Below, piece after piece: positions 15,913-27,420 of a DNA stretch of 64,000 bases. Origin of the DNA: DATLLN01 sp963809205 (GTDB lineage Bacteria; Actinomycetota; Thermoleophilia; Gaiellales; JAICJC01); contig CAWEIS010000025.1 of NCBI GenBank assembly GCA_963809205.1, positions 1 through 64,000 of the forward strand, given 5' to 3'. The notes below the pieces were generated by a model. That model saw nothing but the letters and a program-made list of their open reading frames with translations. It was not told the origin of the DNA and did not search any database. Within the stretch, counting starts at the first letter, position 1; each line of letters begins with the position of its first letter. The translations under genes and the position numbers were made by a program.

Positions 15913-18854
15913 ATGCAGCGCCACCCCCGGTACACCCGCGACCGCATCGCGCAGGTCGGCGAGCGGATCCGCGCCCGGATCTGGGCGGACGCGCGCGATC
16001 CCGACGTGCTGCGGGTGGCCGGCCCGGTCGACCGCATCCCGCCGGATGAGGCCGAACGGCTCGAGTACCGCGATGCCTCGCTGGGCGACACCTTCGGGCC
16101 GCTGTGGGCGACCTTCTGGTTCCAGGTCGGGGCGACCGTGCCGGAGGAGTGGGCCGGCCAGCGGGTCGACCTGCTGTGGATCAGCCACAGCGAGGCGACG
16201 CTGTGGATCGGCGGGCGCTCCGTCCAGGGCCTGAACACCAGCCCGATGGGCGCGCGGATCGACGCCCAGGTGCTGGAGTCGGCGGCCGGCGGCGAGCGGC
16301 TCGACCTGCGGGTGGAGCTGGCCTGCAACGGCAAGTTCGGCAAGCTCGACCGGCCGTTCGCCTCGCGCGAGCCGGTGGTGCTCGACCGCTGCCAGATCGC
16401 CCGCTTCGACCGCCGAGGCGTGGGAGCTGCACCACGACTTCGACGTGCTCCGCCGGCTGGAGGCGGACGCCGCGAACGGGCTCGACGAGTCGTGGGCGGG
16501 CCGGCTGCTGGCCGGGCTGAACGAGGTCTGCAACGTCTGGTCGGAGGACGACCGGGCGAGCTGGGCGCGCTCGCGGGAGATCCTCGGCGAGCTGCTGGCC
16601 CACCGCAACGGCTCGCACGTGCACCGCCTGTCGGCGATCGGCCACGGGCACCTGGACACGGCCTGGCTGTGGCCGCTGGCCGAGACCTACCGCAAGGCCG
16701 TCCGCACGTTCAGCTCGCAGACGGCGTACATGGAGCGCTACCCGGAGTTCCGGTTCGCCTGCTCGCAGGCCCAGCAGTACGACTGGATCCGCGCGCGCAA
16801 CCCCGACCTCTACGGGCGGATCCGCCGCCAGGTCGAGGCCGGGCGCTGGGTGCCGGTCGGCGGCACGTGGATCGAGCCGGACTGCAACCTGCCGTCGGGC
16901 GAGTCGCTCGTCCGCCAGTTCCTGTACGGACAACGGTTCTTCGAGCGGGAGTTCGGCCGCCGCTGCAACGAGTTCTGGAACCCCGACGTGTTCGGCTACA
17001 ACGGCCAGCTGCCGCAGATCATGCGCGGCGCCGGGATCGGCCGGTTCCTGACCCAGAAGCTGTCCTGGAACCGCTTCAACCCGCCGCCGTACCACACGTT
17101 CACCTGGCAGGGGATCGACGGCTCGCAGGTGCTCGCGCACTTCCCGCCGGCCGACACGTACAACGCCACGGTGGAGGTCGCCGAGCTGCGCCGCACCGCG
17201 CGCGACTACAAGGACCACGACCGCTCCGGCCGCAGCCTGCTGGTGTTCGGCTGGGGCGACGGCGGCGGCGGGCCGACGCCGGAGATGCTGGAGACGCTGC
17301 GCCGGGTGGCCGACCTGCAGGGCGTGCCGCGCACGGCGATGACGACCAGCGACGAGTTCTTCGACGCGCTGGAGGCCGACGCCGGGGAGCTGGCGACGGT
17401 TGTCGGCGAGCTGTACTTCGAGTACCACCGCGGCACGTACACCACCCAGGCCGCTGTCAAGAAGGGCAACCGGGCGGGCGAGCGGGCGCTGCACGACGCC
17501 GAGTTCCTGTGGGCGGTGGCCGGCGGCGAGCACCCGCGCGAGCGGCTGGCCGAGCTCTGGCAGCTGCTGCTCCTGAACCAGTTCCACGACATCCTGCCCG
17601 GGTCGAGCATCGCCGAGGTGTACGAGGACGCCGCCCGCGACCACGCGGCGGTGATCGACGGCGCCGAGCGGCTGATCGCCGAGGCGCTGGGCGAGGGCGA
17701 GCCGGAGACGCCGCTGAACACGATCGGCTTCGCCCGCGCCGAGGTGGCGGACGGCCCGGTCTGGGTCGAGGCGCCGCCCTACGGCTACGGCCGGGTCGAG
17801 CGAGGCGCCGGACGCCGTCGCCGTGACCGAGACCGCGGACGCGATCGTGCTCGAGAACGGCCGGCTGCGGGCCGAGCTGGGCCGCGACGGCCTGCTCCGC
17901 TCGCTGGTCGAGCTGAGCACCGGTCGCGAGGCGCTGGCCGCGCCGGGCAACGTCATGCAGCTCTACGACGACCGGCCGACGGCCTACGACGCCTGGGACG
18001 TCGACCCGTTCCACCTGGAGACGGTCGCCGACGCGCCGCCGGCCACATCGTGCACGGTGATCCGCGACAGGCCCGCTGCGCGCCGAGGTGGCGATCGAGC
18101 GGCCGATCGGCCCCGACAGCACGATGCGCCAGGTGGTGCGGCTGGACGCCGGCTCGCCCCGGCTGGAGTTCCACTGCGAGGCCGACTGGCGCGAGTCGCA
18201 ACACGATGCTCAAGGTGCTGTTCCCGGTCGCCGTCCATGCGCCCAACGCGACCTACCAGATGCAGTTCGGGCACGCCGAGCGGCCGACGCACTACTCGAC
18301 CAGCCACGACCTGGCCCGCTACGAGGTGCCCGGCCACCGCTTCGCCGACCTGTCCGAGCACGGCTTCGGCGTGGCCCTGCTGACCGACTGCAAGTACGGC
18401 TACTCGACCTTCGGCAACGAGATGCGGATCAGCCTGCTGCGCTCGCCGCAGATGCCCGACCCGGCCGCCGACGTCGGCCAGCACGAGTTCGCCTACGCGG
18501 TGATGCCGCACGCCGGCGGCTGGCGCGAGGCCGGCGTGGTGGCCGAGGCGGCGCGCTTCGAGTCGCCGATCCGCTGGGCGCCGGCGGCGGAGGGGCGCTC
18601 GTTCTTCGCGGTCGACGACCCCAACCTGGTGCTGGACACGGTCAAGCGCGCGGAGGACTCGGACGCGCTGGTGCTGCGGCTGTACGAGTGCCACGGCGCG
18701 CGCGGCACCGCCCGCCTGCGGGTCGGCGTCCCGTTCACCGCGGCGCGGCGCTGCAACCTGCTGGAGGACCCGGGCGCCGAGCTGCCGATCTCAGACGGCC
18801 AGATCGAGCTCGCCTACCGGCCGCACGAGATCATCAGCGTGCTCGCTCGTGTAA
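15913..18854 (+). CDS. GH38 alpha-mannosidase, frameshifted
   Basis: A large glycosidase of family GH38. After an N-terminal jelly-roll-like segment come the zinc-binding IGHGHLDTAWLWPL near base 16636, the nucleophile aspartate in FWNPDVFGYNGQLPQIM near 16975, the second metal His in LLNQFHDILPGSSI near 17575 and C-terminal beta domains ending near RPHEIISVLAR. Family enzymes release mannose from glycans or mannosides. Frame breaks lie near 16425, 17805, 18075 and 18198. The end is uncertain: a stop appears only in a neighbouring frame, inside the palindrome at 18848. It converges on the sugar ABC importer, which suggests a shared oligosaccharide pathway. Confidence 0.8.
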
Positions 18855-18882
18855 CAACGGGGTCTGACCCCGTTGTTACACG
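18848..18882. repeat. Perfect palindrome between convergent genes
   Basis: Arms of 17 bases (CGTGTAACAACGGGGTC and its complement) surround a single T. It lies where the alpha-mannosidase and the ABC operon meet, and its GTAA shoulders place possible stop codons for both strands. It probably ends transcription from both sides. Confidence 0.85.
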
Positions 18883-19242
18883 CGCCCCCAAGCTCGCGCC
18901 GCTGGACGAAGTCGTCGGTCAGCGTCGTCAGCGCGAAGGCGACCAGCACGATGCCGAGGAACGCCGAGCGGTTGCCGGTGACCGCCCACACCACGAGCGC
19001 CGCGACCACCAGCGCGATCGAGGGGATCGCCAGCCTGATCCGCAGCGGCCAGTCGCGCTGCGGCCGGCCCGACATGTCCCACACGCGGTGCCACCACAGC
19101 GACAGCAGGATGAACGGCGCCAGCGCCAGGGCGATCGTGAACTGGTTGGGCGAGTCGGACGCCGCCAGCGCCAGCCCGTCGACCAGCAGCCAGGCGGCAA
19201 CGACGAAGCTGGCCCACCGCGGCGGCAGCCGCACGCTGCGGG

Positions 19243-19246
<4 letters not shown>
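18876..19246 (-). CDS. Small four-helix membrane protein of the ABC operon
   Basis: About 120 residues with four hydrophobic segments (VAAWLLVDGLALAA, TIALALAPFILLSLWW, SIALVVAALVVWAV and AFLGIVLVAFALTT). It begins with an ATGA overlap on the ATPase gene, so it is the last gene of the sugar-transport operon. In its own frame it reads through the palindrome to 18791; with one base of slippage it would end at the TAA 18876-18878 inside the palindrome, which I think is likelier. No family is recognised. It might assist the transporter or be independent. Confidence 0.5.
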
Positions 19247-20312
<1,066 letters not shown>

Positions 20313-20316
<4 letters not shown>

Positions 20317-21172
20317 GACGACCCCGCCAGCATGCCGGTGATCCGCTTGTTCAGGGCCAGCGCGAGCAGGGCCGGCGGGATCAGCGCCAGCACCCCGGCG
20401 GCCGCCAGGATCGGGTAGTTGGTCGTGTACTTGCCGACGTACTCGGTGATCTGCACCGTCACCGGCTTGGCGTTCATCGTCTGCGTCAGCAGCAGCGGGA
20501 TCAGGAACTCGCCCCACACCGACAGGGCCATGATCGCGCGCCACCGCCGCGATGCCCGAGCTCATCTGCGGGACGACGATCCGGACGAACGCCTGCCAGC
20601 GCCGGCAGCCGTCGATCAATGCGGCCTCCTCGGGCTCGGTCGGCATCTCCCGCACCTGCGTGTAGAGCAGCCATGTCGCCAAGGGTGTCAACGTCGCCAC
20701 GAACACCAGCACCAGCCCGCGCCTGCGTATCGATCAGGTGGTTGTCGGCGAGCACCTTGAACAGCGAGATGACGACCACGAAGATCGGCACGATCATCGT
20801 CCCCACCAGGATCGCCAGCACGGCGCCGCCGAACCGGAACGCAGCCGGCCGAACGCGTAGGCGGCCATCGTCGCGAAGATCAGGATGAACACCGTGGAGA
20901 CGGCGGACAGCACGGCGCTGTTGTAGATCGAGCGGGTGAACGTGCCGGCCTCGGTCACCGTGCCGCCGGCCGCGCTGGCTCGACGTGCCGCCCAGCAGGT
21001 CGTGGTAGGCCTGCAGCGTCGGCGAGTGGGGCACCCACTTGGTGGGGACGTCGTTCACCTCGCGCTGGGTGGAGATGCTGGTGGAGACGCCGATCAGGAT
21101 CGGCCCGATCGACCAGACGATGATCGCCAGGACGGCCAGCACCTTGGCGATCCGCCAGCCGACCGAGGTCAT
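20313..21172 (-). CDS. Sugar ABC permease, MalG type, frameshifted
   Basis: Inner-membrane permease of the MalG/CUT1 class. The N-terminus (VLAVLAIIVWSIGPILIG) has one helix followed by the periplasmic STQREVNDVPTKWVP. The middle carries helices and the EAA-loop region EEAALIDGCRRWQAFVRIVVP, which contacts the ATPase. The C-terminus ends KRITGMLAGSS. ATG 21172 overlaps the stop of the other permease (ATGA). Breaks lie near 20530, 20715, 20840 (this one fits a missing base) and 20980, so five stretches have to be joined. Gene order and content leave little doubt about the family. Confidence 0.75.
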
Positions 21173-22068
21173 ACCGTCGACCTCCGCAGGGCCAGCGCGT
21201 AGAGCCCGCCGAACACCGCCGTCAGCCGCCGCCAGCAGGAACGCCAGCGCGGTGCCGTGGGCGAAGTCGGCCTGGGCGAACGTCGTGTTGTAGACCTGGA
21301 TCAGGATCGACCGCGTGTTCAGCGCGGTGCCGTTGAGCACGTAGATCTCGTCGAAGATGGCGATCGCCAGCAGCGTGCCGACGGTCAGCGCGATCGCCAT
21401 CGACGGGCCGCAGCAGCGGCAGCGTGATGTGCCGGAACTGGCGCAACGGGCCGGCGCCGTCGACGGCGGACGCGCTGTACACCTCCTCGGGGATCGACTG
21501 CAGCCCGGCCAGGAAGATCAGGCTGACCAGCGGCAGCACGCCCCAGACGTGGACGAGCGTGATCCAGACGATGGCGCCCCGCCCGGAGGCCAGCCAGACG
21601 TGCGGCTCGGAGATGATGTGCAGCTGCAACAGCAGGGCGTTCAGCAGGCCGTTGTCAGGGTCGAACACGCGACGCCAGAGCACGCCGGAGACCACCGAGG
21701 GCAGCGCCCAGGGCAGGATCAGCACGGCCAGCACGAAGCCGCGGCCGCGGAAGACGCGGTGCAGCGTGACGGCCACGAAGATGCCCAGCACCATCTCCAG
21801 CGACGACCGCCAGCAGCACGTACCAAGCGTGTGCACGCATCGCCTCGCGCGAGACCGGGTCGTTGAGCACGTCCCTGTAGTTGCGCAGGCCGACGTAGCC
21901 CGGCTTCTCGCCGAACAGGAAGCCGCCCGACTCGATGCTCTGCTGGAACCCGTGCACCATCGGGTAGAGCACCAGCACGATGACGAGGATCATCGCCGGG
22001 GCCACGAACAGCCAGCCCAGGATCTGGGTCTCGCGGGCGGTGCTGTCGCCGCCCCGGTTCCACGGCAT
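21169..22068 (-). CDS. Sugar ABC permease, MalF type, frameshifted
   Basis: Inner-membrane permease of the MalF/UgpA class, about 298 residues. It begins ILGWLFVAPAMILVIVLV and YPMVHGFQQSIE, continues with VLILPWALPSVVSGVLWRR and the EAA-type loop EEVYSASAVDGAGPLRQFR, and ends in LTAVFGGLYALALRRSTV once a break near 21233 is corrected. Other breaks lie near 21405 and 21815. It starts a few bases after the binding-protein gene and overlaps the next permease, so the four transport genes form one transcript. Confidence 0.75.
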
Positions 22069-22073
22069 GGGCA

Positions 22074-23373
22074 CTACTGGCTGCGATGCGGCGGTCTTCT
22101 CAGATAGCTGGTTGAGCGCGTCGGCCACGCTCTTGTCGCCCTTGACCGCCGCGTTCAGCAGGCCCTGCGCGTCGGAGCTGAACTGCGAGTACCAGATCGG
22201 CGCGCCTCCCGGGAACAGCGGGCCGACGTGGGGCAGCTCCGCCGAGACGACGTCGCCGCCCTGGAGCTGGCCGCTGTCGGCCAGCTGCTTGAGCGCGGTC
22301 GCGCCGCAGGGCAGGCTGCCCTGGGTCTTGTAGATGGCGATCGCGTTCTCCGGCCGCTCCCACCACTCGATGAACGCCGCGGCGGCCGCCTTGTGCTTGG
22401 CGGTGACCGGGATCGAGAGGCCCTCCGGCAGGCCGAACGAGCCGCCCGGCCCGTCGATGCCGGGCACCAGGCCGAGGTCGGCCTTGCCGGCGATGCTCGA
22501 CTGGCTGGGGTCGTTGGCGGTGGGCATGTTGCCGGGGCCGGTGGCCAGCACGATGGCGTTCTCGCCGGCCGTGAACTTGTTCAGCGCGACGGAGTCGTCC
22601 ATCGAGACGGAGCCGGGCGAGACCCAGCCGTTCTTGACCGCGTCGACCTCCCACTGCAGCGCCTTGTACCCGCTCGGAGTCGGGGGCGGAGAAGGTCGGC
22701 TGGTTCTGGTCGTCGAACAGCTGTCCGCCCATCGCCAGGGTCAGCAGGTACCACGGCGTGACCCCGCCCTCGGTGGCCCCCATCGGGATCGACAGCGGGT
22801 ACTGCACGCCCGGATGCCTTCAGCTTCTGGACGTCGGTGGTCAGCTCGTCGAAGGTGGCCGGGAACTCGTCGATCCCGGCCTTCGCGAACATCGCCTTGT
22901 TGTACATCGAGACGCGGAAGTCGTTGGAGTAGCAGGCGGCGTACGTCTTGCCGCCCGAGATGAACGCCTTGTCGGTCGACGTCAGGTCGTCCAGCGTCTT
23001 CTGGTCGACCATGCCCTCCAGCGGCTCCACCCAGCTGCGCGCCGGCGAACTGGCCGGTGAACGACCAGTCGAACTCGGCGACGTCGGCGATGTAGCTCTT
23101 CGCCTCGTTGGCGACCAGCAGCTTGTTGTGGGTCGCGTCCCAGCCGGTGACCACGTAGTTGACCTTGACGCCGGTCTCGGCGGTGAACTGGTCGAGCAGC
23201 TTCTGCGGCATCTTGTAGGGGACGAGGACGGTGATCGTCTGGCCCTTGATGTCCTCGCTCGAGCCGCCGCCGCCGGAGCTCGAGCTGCTCGAGGAGCCGC
23301 TGCCGCAGGCGGCCGCCGCCAGGGCGAGGGAGGCGAGGACGATGCCGATTGTGAAGCGCTGGAGTCGGTTCAT
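22074..23373 (-). CDS. Extracellular sugar-binding lipoprotein, frameshifted
   Basis: Solute-binding protein of the MalE/UgpB (family 1) class. A lipoprotein signal ends in LAAAACGS, so Cys 23 is probably the lipidated residue; a Ser/Gly linker follows. The mature part has ITVLVPYKMPQKLLDQFTAE, YNKAMFAKAGIDEFPATFDEL, a central FTAGENAIVLATGPGN and the C-terminal AAAAFIEWWERPENAIAI. Breaks lie near 22665, 22800 and 23045, and probably near 22100, where correcting one base gives a TAG at 22074-22076 just before the MalF start. The transported sugar cannot be read from the sequence; the neighbouring GH38 and GH4 genes suggest mannosides or alpha-linked sugars. Confidence 0.75.
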
Positions 23374-23378
23374 TGCGC

Positions 23379-23386
23379 CATACTAG
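23379..23386. promoter_or_regulatory. Overlapping divergent -10 boxes
   Basis: Only 20 bases separate the binding-protein start (23373, minus) from the amine-oxidase start (23394, plus). On the minus strand TAGTAT (23380-23385) is exactly six bases from its ATG. On the plus strand CATACT (23379-23384) or TACTAG (23381-23386) is seven to nine bases from the other ATG. The two transcripts would compete for the same bases. Confidence 0.45.
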
Positions 23387-23393
23387 GGAGCGG

Positions 23394-25312
23394 ATGGACG
23401 GAATACAACAGCTTGCAGCCGTTCATCCATTGGACCCCCTGACCGCCGAAGAAGTTGGCGCGACCGTCCGCGCGATTCTCGCGAGCGCCGAGTTCGCGGG
23501 CCGCGGGGAGCGCTGCCGGTTCATCACCATCGACCTGGCCGAGCCGCACAAGGACGCGGTGCTGGCCTGGGAAGCCGGCGGCCCGCTGCCTCCGCGGACG
23601 GCCGAGGTGGTGCTACTGGATCGCGACCGCGCGGAGACGATCGAGGCCGCCGTGGAGCTGGCCGACGGCGCCGTGGCCGGCTGGCGGGTGCGCACCGACG
23701 TGCAGCCGATGGCCGTCGTCTCGGAGCTGATGGAGGCCGAGGAGGTGCTTCGCCTGCACCCCGAGTTCCAGGCAGCGATGGCCAAGCGCGGCGTCACCGA
23801 CCCCGAGCAGATCCAGGTCGACGCCTGGCCGGCCGGGCACTTCGGCGTGGCCGAGGAGTCGGAGCGGCGGCTGGCCCGCTGCACCGTGTTCGTCAAGCCG
23901 GCGCCCGGCGCCAACGAGTGGGCCCACCCGGTGGACGGGCTGCTCGGGCTGGTCGACCTGAACACGCTGGAGGTGCTGCGGATCGAGGATCACGGCGTCG
24001 TCCCGGTGCCCGAGGAGAGCGGCAACTTCGACGTCGCGGCGGGCGCCCCGCTGCGCGACGACATCGCGCCGCTCGAGATCACCCAGCCGGACGGGCCCGG
24101 GTTCACGGTCGAGGGCCGGGTGATCGCGCTGGCAGCGCTGGCGGGTGCACGTCGGCTTCACGCCCAAGGAGGGGCTGGTGCTGCACCGGCTGTGCTACGA
24201 CGGGCGCTCGATCATGCACCGCGCCTCGCTGTCGGAGATGGTCGTGCCCTACGGCGATCCCGGCCCGACCCACTACTTCAAGAACGCGTTCGACGCCGGC
24301 GAGAACGGCGTCGGCGTGGCCGCCTCCCCATTGACCAGGGGCTGCGACTGCCTGGGCGAGATCGTCTACCTGGACGCCGTGGTCAACGACTCGGCCGGCG
24401 AGCCGGTGACGATCCCCAACGCGATCTGCCTGCACGAGGAGGACCACGGCGTGCTCTGGCGGCACATCGAGTGGCGGGACGGCTCCGGCGAGGTGCGGCG
24501 CTCGCGGCGGATGGTGATCTCCAGCTTCTCGGCGATCGGCAACTACGACTACGGGTTCTTCTGGTACCTCTACCAGGACGGCACGATCGCCTTCGAGGTG
24601 AAGCTGACCGGGGTGCTCTCGACCGGCGCGGTGGCGCCCGGAGTGAAGCCGCAGCACGGCACGCTGGTCGCCCCCGGGCTGAACGCGATGGTGCACCAGC
24701 ACTTCTTCAACATGCGGCTCGACCTGGACGTCGACGGCACGCAGAACGCCGTCGAGGAGGTGTGGACGGAGTCCGACCCGCCGGGGCCGGGCAATCCGCT
24801 ACGGCAACGCCTTTCGGCCGATGCGCCGGCGGCTGGAGACGGAGCTGGGGGCGAGGCGGCGCACCGATTCGCGGTCGGCCCGCTGGTGGGAGATCGTCAA
24901 CCCGTCCGTCCGCCACCGGCTGGGCGAGCCGGTCGGCTACCGCCTGCTGCCCGGCGAGAACGCCGTGCCTTTCGCGCAGCCGGACGCGCCCGTATCAAAG
25001 CGCGCGGGGTTCATCACCGAGCATCTGTGGGTGACGCCGTATCAGCCGTCCGAGCGCTACGCGGCCGGCGATTACCCGAATCAGCACCCCGGCGGGGCGG
25101 GGCTGCCGGAGTGGACGGCGGCCGACCGGCCCGTCGCCGACCGGGACATCGTGGTCTGGTATACGTTCGGCCACCACCACGTGCCGCGGCCGGAGGACTG
25201 GCCGGTGATGCCGGTGGCGACCATCGGGTTTCAGCTGAAGCCGGTGGGGTTCTTCACGAACAATCCTGCGCTCGACGTGCCGCCGTCTACGCCGCACGCC
25301 GGGCATTGCTGA
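23394..25312 (+). CDS. Copper-containing primary amine oxidase, frameshifted
   Basis: About 640 residues in the copper amine oxidase family (oxidative deamination of primary amines to aldehyde, ammonia and H2O2). The topaquinone precursor is the first Tyr of IGNYDY (codon 24544-24546), the catalytic base Asp is in YFKNAFDAGENG (24292-24294), two copper histidines are in MVHQHFFN near 24695 and the third is in GHHHVPRPEDWPVMP near 25175. Frame breaks occur near 24138 and 24800. No signal peptide is seen, so it is probably cytoplasmic, as in Arthrobacter enzymes. It may form an operon with the SDR and GH4 genes that follow. Confidence 0.85.
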
Positions 25313-25322
25313 GGGGGAGAGC

Positions 25323-26030
25323 ATGAGCGGAGTCGAGGGCCGGGTGGCCCTGGTCACGGGAGCCTCGAGCGGGATCGGCGCAGCCACCGCTCGGCTGCTG
25401 GCCGCGGGCGGCGCCAAGGTCGCGCTGGCCTCGCGGCGGGGCGACGACCTGGCCATCGAGGGCGCGCTGGCCGGCTCGGTGGACGTGCGCGAGGCCGCCG
25501 CCATCCAGGGCTTCGTCGACCGGACGGTCGAGCGGTTCGGCGGGCTGGACATCCTGGTCGCCAACGCCGGCGTCGGCGCCTACGGCGCCTTCATGGACAC
25601 CCACGGCGAGTGGGTGGACGAGATGATCGACACCAACGTCAAGGGGTTCCTGCACACGATCCGAGCCGGCCTGCCGCACCTGCTTCAGAGCGCGAGCGCC
25701 GACCTGGTCGGCGTGACCTCGATCGCCGGCCAGCGGGCGCCGGAGGGCGAGGCCGTGTACGCGGCCAGCAAGCACGCGCAGATCGGATTCCTGCGCTCGC
25801 TGGATCACGAGCTGTACGGCAGGGGCGTGCGCTGCTCGATCCTGGCGCCGGGCGGCGTCGAGACCGAGTTCGCGATGGGCAGGGGCAGAACGCCCGAGGA
25901 TCCCGACCTGCCGGGCATGCTGCGGGCGGAGCAGGTGGCGGATGCCGTGCTCTACGCGATCACCAGGCCGCGGTCGCAGCGGATCCTGGAGACCTCCATC
26001 TTGCCGATGAGCGACGACTCGATGGGCTGA
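25323..26030 (+). CDS. SDR family oxidoreductase
   Basis: A 235-residue classical SDR of the YdfG/serine-dehydrogenase-like type. It has TGASSGIG at residues 14-21, NAGVG near 81, SIAGQ with the catalytic Ser, the YAASKHA Tyr/Lys pair and the C-terminal RPRSQRILETSILPM common in SDRs that act on small hydroxy compounds. GGGGAGAGC precedes ATG 25323, eleven bases after the amine-oxidase stop. It could reduce or oxidise the aldehyde made by the amine oxidase, but that is inference from position only. Confidence 0.85.
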   Translation: MSGVEGRVALVTGASSGIGAATARLLAAGGAKVALASRRGDDLAIEGALAGSVDVREAAAIQGFVDRTVERFGGLDILVANAGVGAYGAFMDTHGEWVDEMIDTNVKGFLHTIRAGLPHLLQSASADLVGVTSIAGQRAPEGEAVYAASKHAQIGFLRSLDHELYGRGVRCSILAPGGVETEFAMGRGRTPEDPDLPGMLRAEQVADAVLYAITRPRSQRILETSILPMSDDSMG

Positions 26031-26044
26031 CGAAAGGAACCACT

Positions 26045-27365
26045 GTGGGGAAGAAGGTCACGATCATCGGGGGCGGGAGCTCGAGCTTCGTGCCGGTGCT
26101 GCTGCGGCGGATGATGACCAACCAGGTGCTCGGCGATTCCACGGTCACGCTGATGGACATCGACCAGGGCCGGCTGGACACGATGCAGCGGCTGGGCGAG
26201 AAGCTGATCGAGGGCGAGGGCAGTGCCCTGCGGGTGGAGAGCACGACCGACCAGCGCGAGGCGCTGGCCGGCGCCGACTTCGTGATCGCCGCGATCAGCG
26301 TGGGCGGCTTCGACGCCTGGGCGAACGACCTGGAGATCCCCGCCAGGTACGGCATCGTCATGCACGTGGCCGACTCGGTCGGGCCGGGCGGGATCATGCG
26401 GGCGATGCGCAACATCCCGGTGCTGGCCGAGGTGGCCCGCAACGTCGCCGAGGTGGCGCCCGACGCCTACGTCTTCAACTACACCAACCCGGCGCCGACC
26501 GAGGCGATGGCGATGCGCCGCGCCGCGCCCTCCGTCAAGACGTTCGCGCTGTGCTCGTGCACGGGGCACCCGGGCAGCGCCGAGTGGCTGGCCGGCGAGG
26601 CCGGCGTGTCGGCCGACCAGATCGCGATGCCGCCGGTTGTCGGTGGGATCAACCACTGCGCCTCCGTCCAGCAGCTGCGGCTCGATCGACGGCACCGACG
26701 CCATGCCGCTGGTGCGCCAGAACGCGACCAACCCGGTGGTGCAGTGGGCGCTCGAGACCTACGACGTGCTGCCGTATTGCTGGAGCCACTGGGTGGAGCA
26801 CTTCCCGCAGCTGCAGCGGCTCGATCAGGAGTACCAGGGCACCGCGCAGGGCGTGAAGATGAAGTACGGGATCACGACGCACGACATGGCGTACGAGAAG
26901 GCGCGGGTGGCCGAGCTGGAGGCGCTGGCGGCCACGTGGACGGCGCCCGACTCGGGGGCGGTGACGCTGGCCGACCTGCCGGAGGGCGACGAGGACTGGG
27001 GCATCGAGGTGATCGACATCATGGAGTCGATCGTCGCCAACCAGAACCGCGTGTTCGTGGTCAACGCGCCGAACGAGGGCACGATCCCCAACCTGCCGCA
27101 CGACGCGATCGTCGAGGTGAACGCGGTGGTCAACGGGTATGGCATTCGCCCGATGGCCGTGGACCCGCTCCATCCCGCGCTGGCGGCGCACCTGCAGGGC
27201 TGGATCTCGTTCGAGCAGCACGTGGTGCAAGCGGCGCTCAGCGGGTCGAAGGCGGATCTGCTGCGGGCGTTCCTGCTCGATCCGAACACCAGCGCGAACC
27301 TGACGCTCGAGGAGACGGAGCGCATGGTGGCGGACCTTGTGGACGCGAACGGGAGGTGGCTGTGA
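26045..27365 (+). CDS. GH4 family glycosidase, one frameshift
   Basis: NAD+- and Mn2+-dependent glycosidase of family GH4 (alpha-glucosidase, alpha-galactosidase and 6-phospho-glycosidases), about 439 residues. It starts KKVTIIGGGSSSFVPVLLRR (NAD site). The metal and catalytic residues are in FALCSCTGHPGS near base 26550 and VVGGINHCA near 26640. The C-terminal part holds FVVNAPNEGTIPNLPHDA. A break near 26685 fits one extra base. GTG 26045 follows AAAGGAAC, fifteen bases after the SDR stop. The CSCTGHP form suggests activity on unphosphorylated or unusual sugars, but family subtype is not certain. Confidence 0.85.
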
Positions 27366-27408
27366 CTGCGTTGTCGGTGCTATAAACACCGGCCCAATCC
27401 GGCGGGAT

Positions 27409-27414
27409 TACCGT
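27409..27414 (+). promoter_or_regulatory. -10 box of the phoD-like gene (leaderless)
   Basis: TACCGT ends six bases before ATG 27421; there is no Shine-Dalgarno. Confidence 0.5.
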
Positions 27415-27420
27415 CGGTGC

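Noticed and set aside
20317..20712. N-terminal extension of the MalK frame into the permease gene
   Set aside because: The extra part is the frame-shifted MalG permease; the ATPase starts at GTG 20316 with the normal family N-terminus.
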